Assembly: GCA_039621445.1 (NCBI GenBank)
Contig: CP154955.1
Coordinates: 40,804,426-40,868,425, forward strand
DNA length: 64,000 bases
Source of the DNA: Euglena gracilis
Lineage: Eukaryota; Euglenida; Euglenophyceae; Euglenales
Reading direction: 5' to 3'
Numbering within the stretch: position 1 is the stretch's first letter; each line of letters begins with the position of its first letter. The position numbers and the translations under genes were made by a program. Under the pieces are notes generated by a model, which saw only the letters and a program-made list of their open reading frames with translations, did no database searches and was not told where the DNA came from. Shown here in pieces: positions 11,048 to 23,959 of the stretch.

Positions 11048-13260
11048 GAATGGCAAGTGAGGGGGGAGGGGCTCCGTTGTTGAAACCTGGCTGCGGTGCG
11101 TGAATATGGACAGTTTTTTTTGATTATATGTATTTATCAACCAACCAACCAACCGAATACAGCTAGTACAGGTTCTTGGTTGGAGGGGCGCCGCTGAAGA
11201 GGTATTTGCATGACTGGAAACGATTTTTTTTTATTGTGCTTTCTTTTCACACACCTGGGCAAAGGTATTCGGGTAATTGTGCTGCGTTGGAGGGATTTCT
11301 TTGTTGTCAGGCAAATGCTCTGAGGTTTACGTTATCTAAAATTCAATTTCTTCACACACAATCTTCGCACAAGAAAGGTTAGTTTTTTCCCCCCATTAGT
11401 GTTGCAAGCGAGGATATTTCTGTGAGACAAAGTTATTAATTATTTGGAGACACCAGGGAGCCGGCCCAAAATGAAGGTGATTTCGGTGTTGACAAACAGT
11501 TTGATAAATTGGATGCACATCAAACTTCGGCCCCCTTCTGTTTGGGAAAACAACATCCTTTGTTCTGACAACTTATTGCCTTCATTCCCATTTACCGAGG
11601 CATTTTCCAACAGGGTTCGATGTCGGCTCTGTCCGCGCTGCCACTCTCCCCGACATGGAGTATTTCCCCCTGCGGGAGGAGGTCTGGAATTTCTTTCTTG
11701 GGCACCTGATTTGCATCCACGGCGGCTCCGATACACGAAAAAATCGCATTTTCGCTTTCAGAACTCAAGTTTTGCAGTGTTCACTTGACGTGTAGGGAGG
11801 CACTTGGTTGCGGCCGTGGGAATGACAGTTTGATGCGCTTCATGATGCAGGCAATGGACATTGCCGCAGGACCTTCAGGCCTTGATATGATTTGTGGTTT
11901 GCGGGGAGGTTGGTGGGGGTTAATTCTCTCCCCCCAGTCTCCATTTTTTTACTCGACAGCTTTAGAAGTAAAATTTTTTATCTGAGAATTACATCTCATA
12001 AGGCCAGAAGATTTGGCAGCCTTCCCCCTGGGGGGGGGGTGGCGCCAGTATGAGGGTAGCCGAATATATTTTCCAGCCCTTTTTCTAATCTGACGAGTTC
12101 GTTATTTCACATTTTGGTGGGACTAAGCAATGGGGCTTGCCTTGTAGGTGTTGGCCATTGCCAAAGGGTCAATGGCCAAAGCGGTGCTCTAATAGGACAC
12201 TAGAGTAGAGTTCCCTTGGGTTGGCTGGGTTGGGTGGCAACATTGAATGGTTCTAAACGGCAGCATCATTCTCCTTGGCCCGGTGGAGGGCCAAGTGGGC
12301 CGGGGCGTCTGGGCCAGGTGGAGTGATTTGGATGGGGGGCTCATATGAAGGGACCCAGGACTTTCGGTCCCGCGGAGCGCCCCCAAATTTCGCCGAATCC
12401 GTTCAACCATCAGCGGAATCGGGGAGAGTTTGCACGTATTTTGAGGAGTTGAGTCAGGGTTGTGATCGGCACACTGAAAATTGGCCGGAAGTCAGATCCC
12501 GCTTTTGGAAGACTTCTGGGCCGCCCTTTTTCCTGAAATTTGCCGGATGTTGACCTGCTTTCGGCCTTGGTCCGAAACAGGCTTGTGCTTAGTCGGGGCC
12601 TACCCCACGGGGGGGGGGGGGGGGGGGGTGCTAGGGGCAGGCACCCCATAGCACCCGATCCGACCCCCCGGGGGGGAGGGTAGGGCTTTGGGGGGTGCCT
12701 GCCCCTAGCAGGCACCCCCCTACGACCCCGGCGCCGAAGGCGCCGGGGGCCCGGAAAAGGCCATTTTCAATGAAAATTTTCTGGGTCCGGCCCGGACCCC
12801 TATCCCCCCCGGGGGGGTGTGCCTGCTGGGGGCAGGCACCCTATAGCACCCACCCCCCCTTCCCCCCGGTCAGTAAGCACAAGCATGGTCCGAAACTTGG
12901 TATGATACCAGGCCTAACCTCTTCCTAAATTCCTAAAAGCAGGAGCTTCACGGAAGTCAGGTCAGAACCCTGACCCCATCCCCGACAGTGATGCTGCTTT
13001 CTAAACAACAGCCTGTAGTAAACAGATTAATATTTGCATTAAAGAACGAAGCTCCCTCATTCAATACACAACCTTTGGTCCCCCTCAAACGAAAAGCCTG
13101 GGGTCTGATTTTTTGGTGCTTGAAATGAAAACACCCAACCCAAAGATCCCTATTTGGACAATGTATTGCGCTCTGGCCCCTCTGCCAGATGGGCTGGTCT
13201 ACGTGTGTGACAACATCAGTTGGGGAGTGCGTGATGCACTTCCCACATGATTGTTGCCTG
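11048..13260. other. Between genes A and B: low-complexity DNA
   Basis: Long G/C runs at 12,600-12,870, with several GGCAGGCACCCC and CCCATAGCACCC words repeated (again near 17,750 and 23,760). No exon has both homology and splice borders. An acceptor-like TTGCCTGCAG ends near 13,264, just before the first gene B exon. Confidence 0.45.
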
Positions 13261-13299
13261 CAGGTAAAAATGCGCCCGCTCGCCCCTACCCCTGAGGGT

Positions 13300-16200
13300 T
13301 CTGCAAGGCGACCCCTGTAGGGACGTCCCTGTGCTGTTCCTGGACCACTCCCTCGCGCGGTACATCGACTACCAGGCTGCCTCTGTGTTCATCGGTCTGC
13401 CCAGGGCTGATTCCCTCGATGTGGCACTGTTGTAACATCAAGCCTGAGATTTCAAAATAGCTCCCCATAAAAAAAACCCTCCAAATAAGACCCCCCAGGC
13501 CGACCGAGCAAAGGTCCAAAGTACAAGACCCCCATTTAAGACCCTCCTTGATGGCACAAAGTGCAAAAGTCCTGAAAAATTAACTAAAACCCCATTTTGA
13601 AGCCCCAAAACAATGAAAACTGTGGTATTTTGACATTTTTGAACCAGAATACGCATGGAATATTCCAATTTGTACCAATTACGTATGGCATGTGGCGCCA
13701 CAGAAGAACTTTAGTGTGTTTGGAACCTGAAAAATATTATTTTTTGCCCCAATAAAAAATGAACCGCCGTCCCCCCAGAGGCTTCTGGTAACGGACCCAA
13801 CAATAAGACTGGTCTTATTTCTTAGGATGGGTTTGGTGCCCATCCAGATGATTGTGAATATAACATGCTCATAAAAAATCTCTCTTTTGCTTTGCCTTTT
13901 GTGGCAACATTTTGATTCTGTTCCAAGATGCCTTTGGTGGTTTGAGTGCAATTCCATTTTACTTGGCTTGGCATTTACTTTATGAGGTTTTCTCTCACCA
14001 ATTGATTGCTCCCTCCCATTGCCAATTAGCGCTCTGTCAAGGGTTGATTTTCAGTCCTGCAACCACGGGAGACGTTTGGCCCAAACCTTCACGTTTGGAA
14101 GGAGCCGAACTACATGTATGCTGATTGGGATGGTGTGCTCATATGCGTACCTTTTTTGTTCACCCTTTTGTCTGTATGGTTGCTATGTCCCAACATGAAA
14201 TACATAGCATCCCATGCGTCGCATTTGTATCCTGACACCAGGGAGGGAAAAAATACGCACTGTCCTTTTTTCCCTCAGTTTTCACAGTTTGGGGGTTTTG
14301 CAGTTTTTTTTGCAGGTTTTTTTTGGCGATTTTCATCCCATGTGTTTTTTTCATTTTTTTGTTCCCAGTGGTCCAGAAAAAAACATCATTATACTTCAAG
14401 AGCTGCAACCAACATTCAAGAAACTCTGTCACACTCACATCCTCACATTTGTGAATCTCAGTTGCAGTGAAAATCTCCTTCAACCAAGGATTTTTTACAG
14501 CAGGAAAAATTGTGCATTTGAGTTCTAGTTCCCCAATCATTGCCCCACTGCCCGCTAACCATGGTTTTTCATGGACAGCAGGGCAAATATAATCATGCAT
14601 TTGAACCACACAGGTCAATGCCACATGTACTGGCGCAGTTTTCCCGGAATCCCATATGTTTTCGTTTGTGCCAAGTTTGTTCATGCAAATGCTGAAATTA
14701 GCAGATGGAACTAATTAGCATTCAATTAACAGATGTAACTTCACAATGGTTACAGTTAAGTTGCGGTTTGCTCAGGACTGGGAGGACTTGTAGATTTGCT
14801 CTGATTTTTTTTTGACTGCCTCGTGGCAGAACGCTGCCGCCCTGAAAAACCTCAAGAGAGCAAACTCGGGGAGGTGGTGGCGCCCCAAGCTTTCGTTCGG
14901 CGGGGAATGGCGGAGGCCGGAAACTGGTGCTGTCCATGCCTTTGCCGTGACTTGACCACCACGAAGTGGTGGTCGCCGGTATCCCTGGCGTGTAGCATAC
15001 GTTGACCGAGTGCCGGTGAACTAGGACCTCACAGGACTGATCCGTCGAAGGGAATAGAACGGGGGGAATGGATTGAAGGAATGGAATGGGGCGGTGGACA
15101 TCTCGGCTCGTCTCGCCTTTGTGGCATACCGCAGAAACACACAAAGAATTTTATTGTCGCAAGCTTCAAAATTTTGCAAAAAAAATGCCAGCTGTGAATT
15201 GGTGTCATTTTTTTTCTGTTTCTGCATATACTCGCTTTTCTTGGTTCCAATTGTAACTTCTCCTTATGGAAGTGCAGGTTTTTTTTTTAAATTCAAATGC
15301 CAATTATTTTGCAGTTCGACCTGCTTGCGTGCAGTTTTCCCCCTCCCTGCCACATTTGCTTATCACGAGTATGAAGGGTGCCAAGGATTTGAAGGAAGCA
15401 CCCCATCCTTTCCTTGATGATTTTGCATTAAACAGCACATTTCTGCATTGGTGTGCTGCCTCCTTGCTACATCCTGGCTGTTTTTCCCTCTCCAGGGGAT
15501 TATCGCGCACAGGCAGTGCTCGCCACCAAATGAGGACAAAGCGGCTTCAAAGCATTAATCATCGAAGTTTGCTGGGAAGATGCAGCACCCGCATTGGGTG
15601 CCAGTTTCAACTGTATGTATTTTCAAGGACAGAAGTTCTCCAGCATGGTGCTGCCGGGGGGCGCATTGTGTATTTTGGGAACCTGAAATCGGCAGTACCG
15701 ATGCTTTTTTCATGTGGAATGAAAGCCTTGCTATTGCAGCCTGGCAGAACCCAGTATGGAAACGGCATGGTGTATTCCATGTCGCTGGACCCCGCGCTGC
15801 GTACGGGGGACCTGCCCAGTGACGAGGTGGTGCGGCCAGGGTTCGATCTAAGGACGGTTGGGGTGGGAGGGTGCCCCACCATCCAACCACAGTGGGAGTG
15901 GTGCATGCACACATCCCTCACCTGCCCTCATATCGAACCCTGGGTGGGGCGCCTGCGCTCTGGGTACTACAAGCTGGTGGTGTACGGTATGCGCTGCACA
16001 TACCCACTCCCAGAAAACTGTCATCCTTGCCCAGAAAACTGTCAGGGTCCTTGGTACTGGCTGACTTGTCAGGTGACAGTTTGGGGTAGGAAGGCTGCCC
16101 CCCCCCCCAAGCTCTGACGAGCCTTTTCAGGCACACTGTATTTTTTCTCGCCGGGATTTGTATTTGAGACGGATAACAGCTATTGACTGGTGGTATATCT

Positions 16201-18040
16201 GACCCCAAAGTACAAATAATTACACCTAACTGCTTAGGCGGCGCATCTCGCACTTAAGGGTTTTTTTGGTCGATGTGCGCATTTGCGCAAACCGACCAAT
16301 TTTTTGATTTTGGCACGGGCAAAGCAAGGGGTCAGAGCGAGAGGGAGCAGTTGGACGACGAGTCCGGCTGAATTTCCATTTTTGGCCCCGGCGGTCCCGC
16401 GAATTCCGTGTTTCTAGCTGTTTTTTTGATGGTTGGCATGCCACGAAACCCCCCAGACACCCCCAAAGTGAAAAAAAAAACACCAACAAAACACCAAAAC
16501 ACCGGTACTGCCTCCCCCCCCCTTTTGGTGCAATGCGGCTCTTCTCACCAGCTGTTGGCGACCCTGGCTGGCTCTCTCCAGGGGTTTTGACGCCCTTTAT
16601 TTTTTTGTCGGCCTTGGAATTGTGTTTTTGTACGTTTGCCGGAACGTGGGGAACAAACATGGGGGGGCTGGGGTGGGTCCAATCATGCCTGGGGATTTTG
16701 TGAAGGCCCATGCAGGGTGAAGGGAAAGTGGTTTAAAGGGGAGGGAAGGGTCACGAGTCCCCACCAAACTTGCAGCGGGCATGTGTGGCCAAATTGTATC
16801 GTGATGAAACGGGAGAGGGGATCACACAAATTTCACTGGAGATTTTTATGTTAGCCATGGGTTGAACAAAGAAAGATGGTCGGTGTGCGCAATTTCGCAC
16901 ATCGACCATTGTACAGTTCCTCTGCAGGACGACCACAAATACCTAAGAATTCACACTACTGAAAGTGATGTGACAAATACCGTGATTTTTGGATAGAATA
17001 TGAGGTCGGTTTGCGCACATAACCACATGTGCGCATTTGCGCAAACCGACCTCACGTCCATTTGTGAAAAGGGATGCAATTAAGTATCATGGAACGTAAA
17101 CAGACCTCGCTGCCCAGAGCCTTTTGAAACAACAATAACTGGAAGGGCTTACGACGCAGCTTTGCTCCGAAAACAGACAGAAATGCACTGAAAAACACCT
17201 GCATCAAGTGTCAGGTCGGAATATAAAAAAGTGGTCGGTTTGCGCAAATGCGCACGTGGTCGGCGTTTACACAATTTCAAACACCGACCACGTGTAAAGA
17301 TGGACGTCGTCGGAGTGCATAATGGGCACACCATGACGACGTGCACATTTGCGCACGCCGACCACGATAGTAAATTTTCAGACAGAATACATCAAACACG
17401 ACGTCAAAAACAACCTGCAATGGCTCCTTCGGTGTGTAACTTTTCAGCTGCCAAACACTCTCCTCAGCTGTGAGGCTTTTTTCAGGGCCGATTCTGGACC
17501 AGTGACAGGTGCATGCCCATGTGGAGACCGTAGAACTCTAGTCGGTGGCCGCCGCTGCCAGTCCTGCCACGTGCCCGGATGGCAAACGTGCAACGGCGCC
17601 GCTTGGGCAAGGGGTGGCCATTGAAAACCCCCGCCACTTGCCCCAGTTGCCTCCTAGCTTGCGTTTTGCTGCACCAGTAATATCAGGTGATGATAGGGGG
17701 TCGCACTTAAGCATCCACAAGGCCGTCATTAACCATTCATGGGGCAGGCACCCCATAGCACCCCTGCCGACCCCCCCGGGGGGGGGGTAGGGTTTCGAGG
17801 TGGGTTTGGCAGGCACTCTTGTCCGGCGACCGATCCCACATTCTTTTCCCTTTTGTCAAGGTGGGTATCCATCCCCCACTCCCTGTCGGTAAAAAAAAAG
17901 CCTGACCACCACCACGTGCTTGCCCCCCCCCCTCCAGGCAGCGCCGCCCGCAGCACCCCATTCTGGGAGGAGGCGACGGCAGCCCTGCCCCCGGAGCGGG
18001 TGTGGGCCGTGATCGGGGAGGCGCAGGCCCTCTCCTGTCG
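13300..18040 (+). CDS. Gene B, N-terminal half: unrecognised paralogue of gene C
   Basis: Exons joined in frame: about 13,300-13,398 (VPVLFLDHSLARYIDYQAA, SVFIGL); 14,850 to about 14,945 (LKRANSGRWWRPKLSFGG); about 15,740-15,833 (YGNGMVYSMSLDPALRTGDL, PSDEVVR); 15,948-15,986 (RLRSGYYKLVVYG); 17,938 to about 18,040 (SAARSTPFWEEATAALPP, ERVWAVIGE). Introns 13,399-14,849 and 15,834-15,947 are nonconventional with complementary ends (CAGGGC/GCCCTG; 12 bp in the second). Intron 15,987-17,937 is GT-AG. The exon between 14,945 and 15,740 is not resolved. Each block has a counterpart in gene C (25.1-26.8 kb), including LLKR.../LLEL..., WWRPK/WRQPK, LVVYG/VVVYG and LPPERVWAVIG/LPPAHIWAVLP. The family was not recognised; soluble protein with no membrane segments seen in these exons. 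The start codon was not located. Confidence 0.55.
15834..15947 (+). other. Nonconventional intron with 12-bp complementary ends
   Basis: No GT or AG at the predicted borders. CCAGGGTTCGAT (15,836-15,847) pairs perfectly with ATCGAACCCTGG (15,932-15,943). With 3 nt before CAG and 5 nt after CTG, removal joins GTG GTG C to GG CGC CTG and keeps the frame (DEVVR|RLRSGYYK). It is the cleanest example in the window because it is only 114 nt long and the stem is long. Confidence 0.8.
16235..17380. repeat. Dispersed repeat and hairpin cluster inside the gene B intron
   Basis: Positions 16,240-16,515 match 7486-7765. From 16,262 to 17,365 there are at least four GGTCGGTTTGCGCA...TGCGCAAACCGACC-type hairpins. 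The one at 17,003-17,055 has near-perfect arms GAGGTCGGTTTGCGCA and TGCGCAAACCGACCTC. All lie inside the 15,987-17,937 GT-AG intron. Confidence 0.6.
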
Positions 18041-18729
18041 AACGATGCACTGGGTCTTATTGTCGTGCAGCCTCCCTCTGTCGGCACGGTGGTGGCAGTG
18101 GAAAGCGTCGCAGAAACGACGACTGGGGACCGGAAGGCAACGCGGTCCCCAGCTGTGCCCACCATTTGTTTCTGCGGGTCGCCAACACATTTTTTTTTAA
18201 GCTTTTTCTGAGGTTGCCTATTTCTGTTTTTCCGTATTTTGCATCTCCGGCAACGGGCAGCCAACACCACCTCCTATGCGCTGTTGGTCCCCCCCCCCAA
18301 TTAGAATGAAGAGAAACATGCCACATTTTTTGGGATATGTATTTTTTCTTTTGTTGGTGTTTTTTTTTGAAAATACCCAGGCATATTTTGTGCTTGAATC
18401 AACAACGCAAGCCAGATTTCCCTTAAGGCAGAAAAGCCGGGCAGGCATTCTGAATACTTCAAGAACCTCAAGCAAGGATTTGGAAGTCCGGAGCAGCCTG
18501 GGAATCGACCGGCCGGCCGGTGAGGAAGAGTTATTTCGGTCTGGGAAGTCGCTGCAAGCAACCGCCAGCAGGCCAGCTCAAATGGCTTCCATCTCTGACA
18601 CAACCCTCTGCGGAAATGAAACACCCCTTCCCCAATGCTTTTGCCTTGTGCAAGTTCGTGGACCGATCTTTTGGGCCTCTGGCCCCTGCAAAGTTATTTA
18701 TGGCAGTACCCAAAAATTGTTTCATAGAT

Positions 18730-19062
18730 TGCTTCACCATTTCTCCTAAAAGTATTTTGTCGCCAGATGCTGTATTTTGAAAATGATTTTATTTAATATA
18801 TATTTTAAAATACAACTAAATGCTTCTTTTTATCGGACAACAAACCATTGTGGTATTTGTGATTTTTTTTCTTCATTTCCATATCCTCATTGTTCCTCAT
18901 TTTTCACATTGCTTTTTGTGAAGTGAAGAGGCAAATTTCAGGGAGTAGTGGGTGAGGTCGGAGAAAGCACCCCCCCCCCCGGGGTTCTTAAAGAGATGTA
19001 TGCTTCACCATTTCTCCTAAAAGTATTTTGTCGTCAGATGCTGTATTTTGAAAATGATTTTA

Positions 19063-19114
<52 letters not shown>

Positions 19115-19275
19115 AAATACAATTCAATGCTTCTTTTTATCGGACAACAAACCATTGTGGTATTTGTGATTATTTTTTTTTATTTTTATATTCTCATTGT
19201 TCGTCATTTTTCACATTGCTTTTTGTGAAGTGAAGAGGCAAATTTCAGGGAGTAGTGGGTGAGGTCGGAGAAAGC
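18730..19275. repeat. Tandem duplication of about 240 bp with TA expansion
   Basis: Positions 18,730-18,968 and 19,001-19,275 share GCTTCACCATTTCTCCTAAA, the ATCGGACAACAAACCATTG block and the end GTGAGGTCGGAGAAAGC. The second copy differs mainly by a TA run at about 19,068-19,111, which is only a few bases long in the first copy. A poly-C spacer separates the copies. Confidence 0.85.
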
Positions 19276-19450
19276 TTTTGTGTGCAGAGAAGGCTCCTTG
19301 TGATCACAGCGGGCAAACGTTGTGGTTCCTGAGACTTGCCCGCTCCGCGTCTTTGTCCGGGAGATGCGGACAGAGAACTTCCAGTGCCACCTCTCCCGGG
19401 GAAGCCAGGAGGATGTTGTTGGGAACGCGTTCGCCGTCGCCCTTCAGCCA

Positions 19451-19775
<325 letters not shown>

Positions 19776-19777
<2 letters not shown>

Positions 19778-22690
19778 CGATCAAAGAAACAAGAGATACA
19801 TGCCCCACCCCCTGTAATTTGTTAGGGGCCGTGAAGAATGACCCCAGGGGAGTTTCAGGTTGATACAGAAAAACCTAAACTATTTGGAACAAAAATCGAT
19901 CATTTCGAATGATTATCCCCTTCACTTCATTTAACAGTTTTCCACAAAGCGCAAGTTGGGGTTGTTTTATCAGAGAACAAATATATTACTGAAATCCTGT
20001 TGCCAGCGGCCAGCGGAACCTCGTTTTTTCACCTGTGCATTTGGTCAGGAATGAAGACACCCTGTCCCCCAACCTGTTCCGCCTGCAGATGCACTTTTTT
20101 TTTAACATGGTTCATTTAAAGCTCATATGTGGCAGAATCCATAACAGCATCGCAGCCCTGTCATCGATTTCGCCGATGACAGACATTCTTGTTCATCACC
20201 TTTTCAGTACCGATACCATAATTATACGGAGTATGTGAAGCGCCGAAGGATTTGAATGGGAAGAGGACCACTGAAATGGTTCCTGACGAGTGGGGAGGCA
20301 CACACTACAACGTATAACTCTGTTCAAATTTGGGTGCGACGATGGCCCATGTACAGCAATCTCCGCTCCTTCTGAATGCTGAAGAGATAACATCCACCCT
20401 CTTCAGCACCACAACTTCATTCATGCTATTTTTGACCCCTGCCTGTTTTCCAACACCTCCAATACGTGCACATGAATGGATAGTTGGCGGCACCCTCCTA
20501 TTTGTCCCAATACACCATCGAATTCAACTTCCCCACGGGGCCAAGCCCAGTTGTGACCGGAGGCCGGCGGTGTCGCCCGACGTGCCTGTCGGGCCCAGCC
20601 GCTGCCCCGCCTCCTCTCGCCACCTCCGGCACCGACGACTGCCTGCAGCAAGCGAACACTCGCATCCGCTCCTTGGATGTGTCTCAACCGGTGCGCTTGT
20701 GATGCTATTCCTGATTCCTTCTCAGTTACTCGCAATGGTTTTTTTTTTTGCAAAAATGGATGAGTACACGTGATTCCCCCCCAGAAAATATAGTTTGTCG
20801 GCAACGATGAACAAGGGGCCCCATTTAGCTTCAGCGTGCGGGCAGGGACCCACTCCTTTGTCCAACTTGGAATATACCAAGCTAGATAGGCCAAAATTCG
20901 GCCTGAATCGCCTGGAAAACCTTACTGTATTCACCTTACCCTTACTGTATTCACCGCCCTGACCCGAACCCCTACCCTAACCCCATTTTAACCCCTTCCA
21001 AAAAGAACTCCATCGAAATGGCCTGACTTTCCAGGAAAGAAGGGGGGGTTTACCTGGCCGGCCGAAGTTGCTGGTGGGGCAGTTGTTGATCGTTGCCATT
21101 AATTAGTATGCACCTCCCCCATCCAGCCAGCCAGCCAGCCAGGAGGCTTTTTTCCAGCCATAGACCCCCACGTGGAGCACAATATATGACGTTGAGCAAT
21201 GGCTCAATTGTTTGTATGAGGCTCTCAACCCCAACTTTGCCTTGAAAAACCTGAATATATTTTTTGCACTCCAAAAATCGATTCCTTTTCTCCAAAATGA
21301 GTCAAAAGAAAATGCTGCCAGCCCATGGTCTTACCTGTGTTATTTGAGTCATTTTTCCTTCCATTTGCACCTATCATATTTTGGTCTTTTTCAGTTTTTG
21401 GGGCTTTAGCCCTTTTGGCCATTTTGGTGGTTGAAATAGCAATTTTTTTAAAAAAATGACTGTGAAAAAAAATGCCCAGGTGGACACCTCCAACCCTCTC
21501 GCCTGATTGATATCGGCGTGTGCAGTCACAAACGGAGTCCATTTCGAGCCATTCGGGACTCTGCCATTTGGGCATGCTGGCAGTGTTTTTTTTTTATCCC
21601 TTTGTTCAAGGCATGCTGTGTTGTTGACCCACCTGTGCCAGCGCCAGGGCGTAGCTTAAGCCGAAGGTGCCCCATCCCAGTGCAGCCAGCCAGTCAAGCC
21701 CTGGACCCCCCCTTCCCCCCATCGACGGGTTTTATTTGTTTTGCGAGCTGCCCAAAGCGTGGCTGGATGGTAACAGATTTTTCACATTAAAAAAAAAAAA
21801 AAACGGGCCAAAAATGGGCGAAAACTGCTTGGAAAAGGGCTGGCCAGCTCAAAGTTTGAGTCATAAAAATCGATTTTTGTTTGCACAATTGGCAGTTTTT
21901 GGGCATTTTTACTAAAGAGGTTCATATTTTGAATATTTTGAACTTTTTGAAAAATTTCACCTCGTCCACTGTTTTTTTTGTCCGATAGATGCCATTGTGA
22001 GGCAGGTCAAAATGAGTAACAGGTGTATGTGTGCTTCCTGCTCCACTCACTGCCTCAGCTCCCATTTCAATTCTTGGAAAAGGTTCGCCCTTTAAATGGG
22101 AAGGAGATTCTCAAGGCAATTTTTTTTCCATTTCTCTGGCTTTTGAGGCATTTTTTTTCATGTGTTAACGTTTTCAAGTCAAAAATGTGAATTGTTGCCC
22201 AAGACATCCTCAGTGTGGTGTGTGTGAAATATTGTTGCATAATGGAAAACTCTCCCGAGGAGGAGTAAATTCTTCTCAGTGCTATTTAGCAACATTGTGT
22301 ACAGTCCCGTATACAGTCATGTGTACAGTCAGTACAGTCAGCACAGTGTGTGTGTGTGTGTGTTAGCAACCTGTGTACAGTCATGTGTACAGTCTCCGCA
22401 AGTCAAATTAATAATTTTTATGCTGTTTAACAGCGCCTCAAAAAATATACCCCCCCTCCCATCTATACCCCCCCCCATCCTATAACCACCCCCCATCCTA
22501 TAACCCCCCATCCTAGGACCAACCACCAAACCAGGACTTATAACCCCCCCCTCAATGTAGGGAAAACAAAGGCAAAACAAAGGGGGACCTATAACCCACC
22601 CCCCACCTATAACCCCCCCCCTCAGGGGGCCGACCATCGAACCGGATCCTATAACCCCCGGGGGGCATAGGTGGGAGGGGGGGTTTAGAG
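19776..22690. other. Probable gene B intron or spacer DNA
   Basis: Contains poly-C/G tracts, a (GT)n at 22,347, repeated GTGTACAGTC words (22,297-22,395) and repeated CTATAACCCCCC words (22,440-22,660). Short frames such as that at 20,484-20,702 are GC-rich and protein-like but have no matched motif or borders. No exon is called. Confidence 0.35.
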
Positions 22691-23324
22691 GGCCTGAAAG
22701 TGGGTGGAAGAAGGGATCTGGATTCCCCTACTGGCGGCACACACCAGGCTTTCTCTAAGTGGTCCAACTGGTCCGCTGCACACGCAGGTGTTCCCACTCT
22801 CTCTGTGCATCCCGACGGACCGGCTGGCACAACCAGGCACATTTGTCCCGCCCCCGTGCCCCGGGCCATGCCAGTGTGCAACACGCCTTCCCAGAAGCTT
22901 GCCTCCCATCCGGCTGGGCCTGGGGGGCGGTGGGGGAGGCTGTGTGGTGGGGCGAACGCTTGCCTGGCCGCGACTGCACCCCCTCACCGCCCACCGGAGG
23001 TTGAAGCCGGTCTTTCACTGGGCGGCCGCCGACGCGGCACGAGGGGACATTGACGCGGGCCAGGGGAGTGTCCCTTATTGCGTCGGAGTTCCCTTTGGTT
23101 CTCGTTGAAACCCACCTCCCAACGTCCGCACAGAGAACTTTAAGACGTTGTTCCTGGAAATTTTTGCCCTCCCAGGCTGCCAGCAGACCCAGTGGAGTTG
23201 GTGTACCTCTTGCTGCACTATTGTTTGATATACATTTGACAGTGCTGCTGAATTTCGAAGCAAAAGAGAAGCAGAATTGATGCTGCTTACCCTCTTTAGC
23301 GCGCTCTGGCACATGGGCTGAAAG

Positions 23325-23532
23325 ATTGGCCTCCTCTCTGGTGCTAATGAAGCACCAAGCCTTCTTTGGTGCGCGATCAACAATGAAATGTCTATGTCTG
23401 GGCTGCTTTTCCATTTGCATGGTCATTTTGTGGCAGACTCCCCTGTGCTCAAGGAACTGGCACGCCATCATTTCGCCATCGTCAACACAACTGCCTCCGC
23501 CTCCCTCCTCCTGTTGTATGCCTACGCCACAG
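23325..23532 (+). CDS. Gene B candidate exon
   Basis: Open between an AAAG acceptor-like site and a canonical donor CCACAG|GTCCTC at 23,532. The frame reads IGLLSGANEAPSLLWC, then SGLLFHLHGHFVADSPVLKE, LARHHFAIVNTTASASLLLL and YAYAT. Composition is strongly protein-like, unlike the flanking C-tracts. It lies between the N-terminal gene B exons and the FHHPKEC block, so it is placed in gene B by position. No domain recognised. Confidence 0.5.
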
Positions 23533-23959
23533 GTCCTCTCCCCCCCTCCCCCCCCAAATAATTATTTCAAGCAAATTTTACGCCATGTTGTCCCCAGGCT
23601 GGCCGGGCTGAACCCGAAAGGCCCCACCCCCTAACCCCACACATCCCGGGGCAGGCACACGAGGGCAGGGACAGGGGGATGGCTCAAAGCCCGGGGGCTG
23701 TATAACCAGAAGCCCACACCAACTCGTTTGGGCAAATCTCTTGCTGGCCCCCCCTGGGCAAGCACCCCATAGCAGATGACTCTTCCCGCAAAGATGGTGC
23801 AAATGACGCTGCCCCCTTTGCCCCACCCAAGACGACTGACCATTTCCCCCCTCCTCCAGCAACAGACGTGGTATGAAGTGGCCGAACGAAATGAACAGCG
23901 ATGCATGTTTAACCGATGGGCCCGCACATTCCTTTCCGTCTTCCTCCCGCCGAAATTGG

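Noticed and set aside
14160-14684. Minus-strand frame of 174 codons
   Set aside because: Lies in the 13,399-14,849 intron of gene B, has no motif, and is rich in Lys/Asn runs that mirror T-rich DNA.
15836-15943. tRNA-like GGTTCGAT and GTTCGATCTA words
   Set aside because: They are the paired ends of a nonconventional intron; no cloverleaf or acceptor stem can be drawn.
15266-16117. Longest open frame of the window (283 codons)
   Set aside because: It runs through parts of two gene B exons and the nonconventional intron between them, plus flanking introns. The real coding parts are about 15,740-15,833 and 15,948-15,986.
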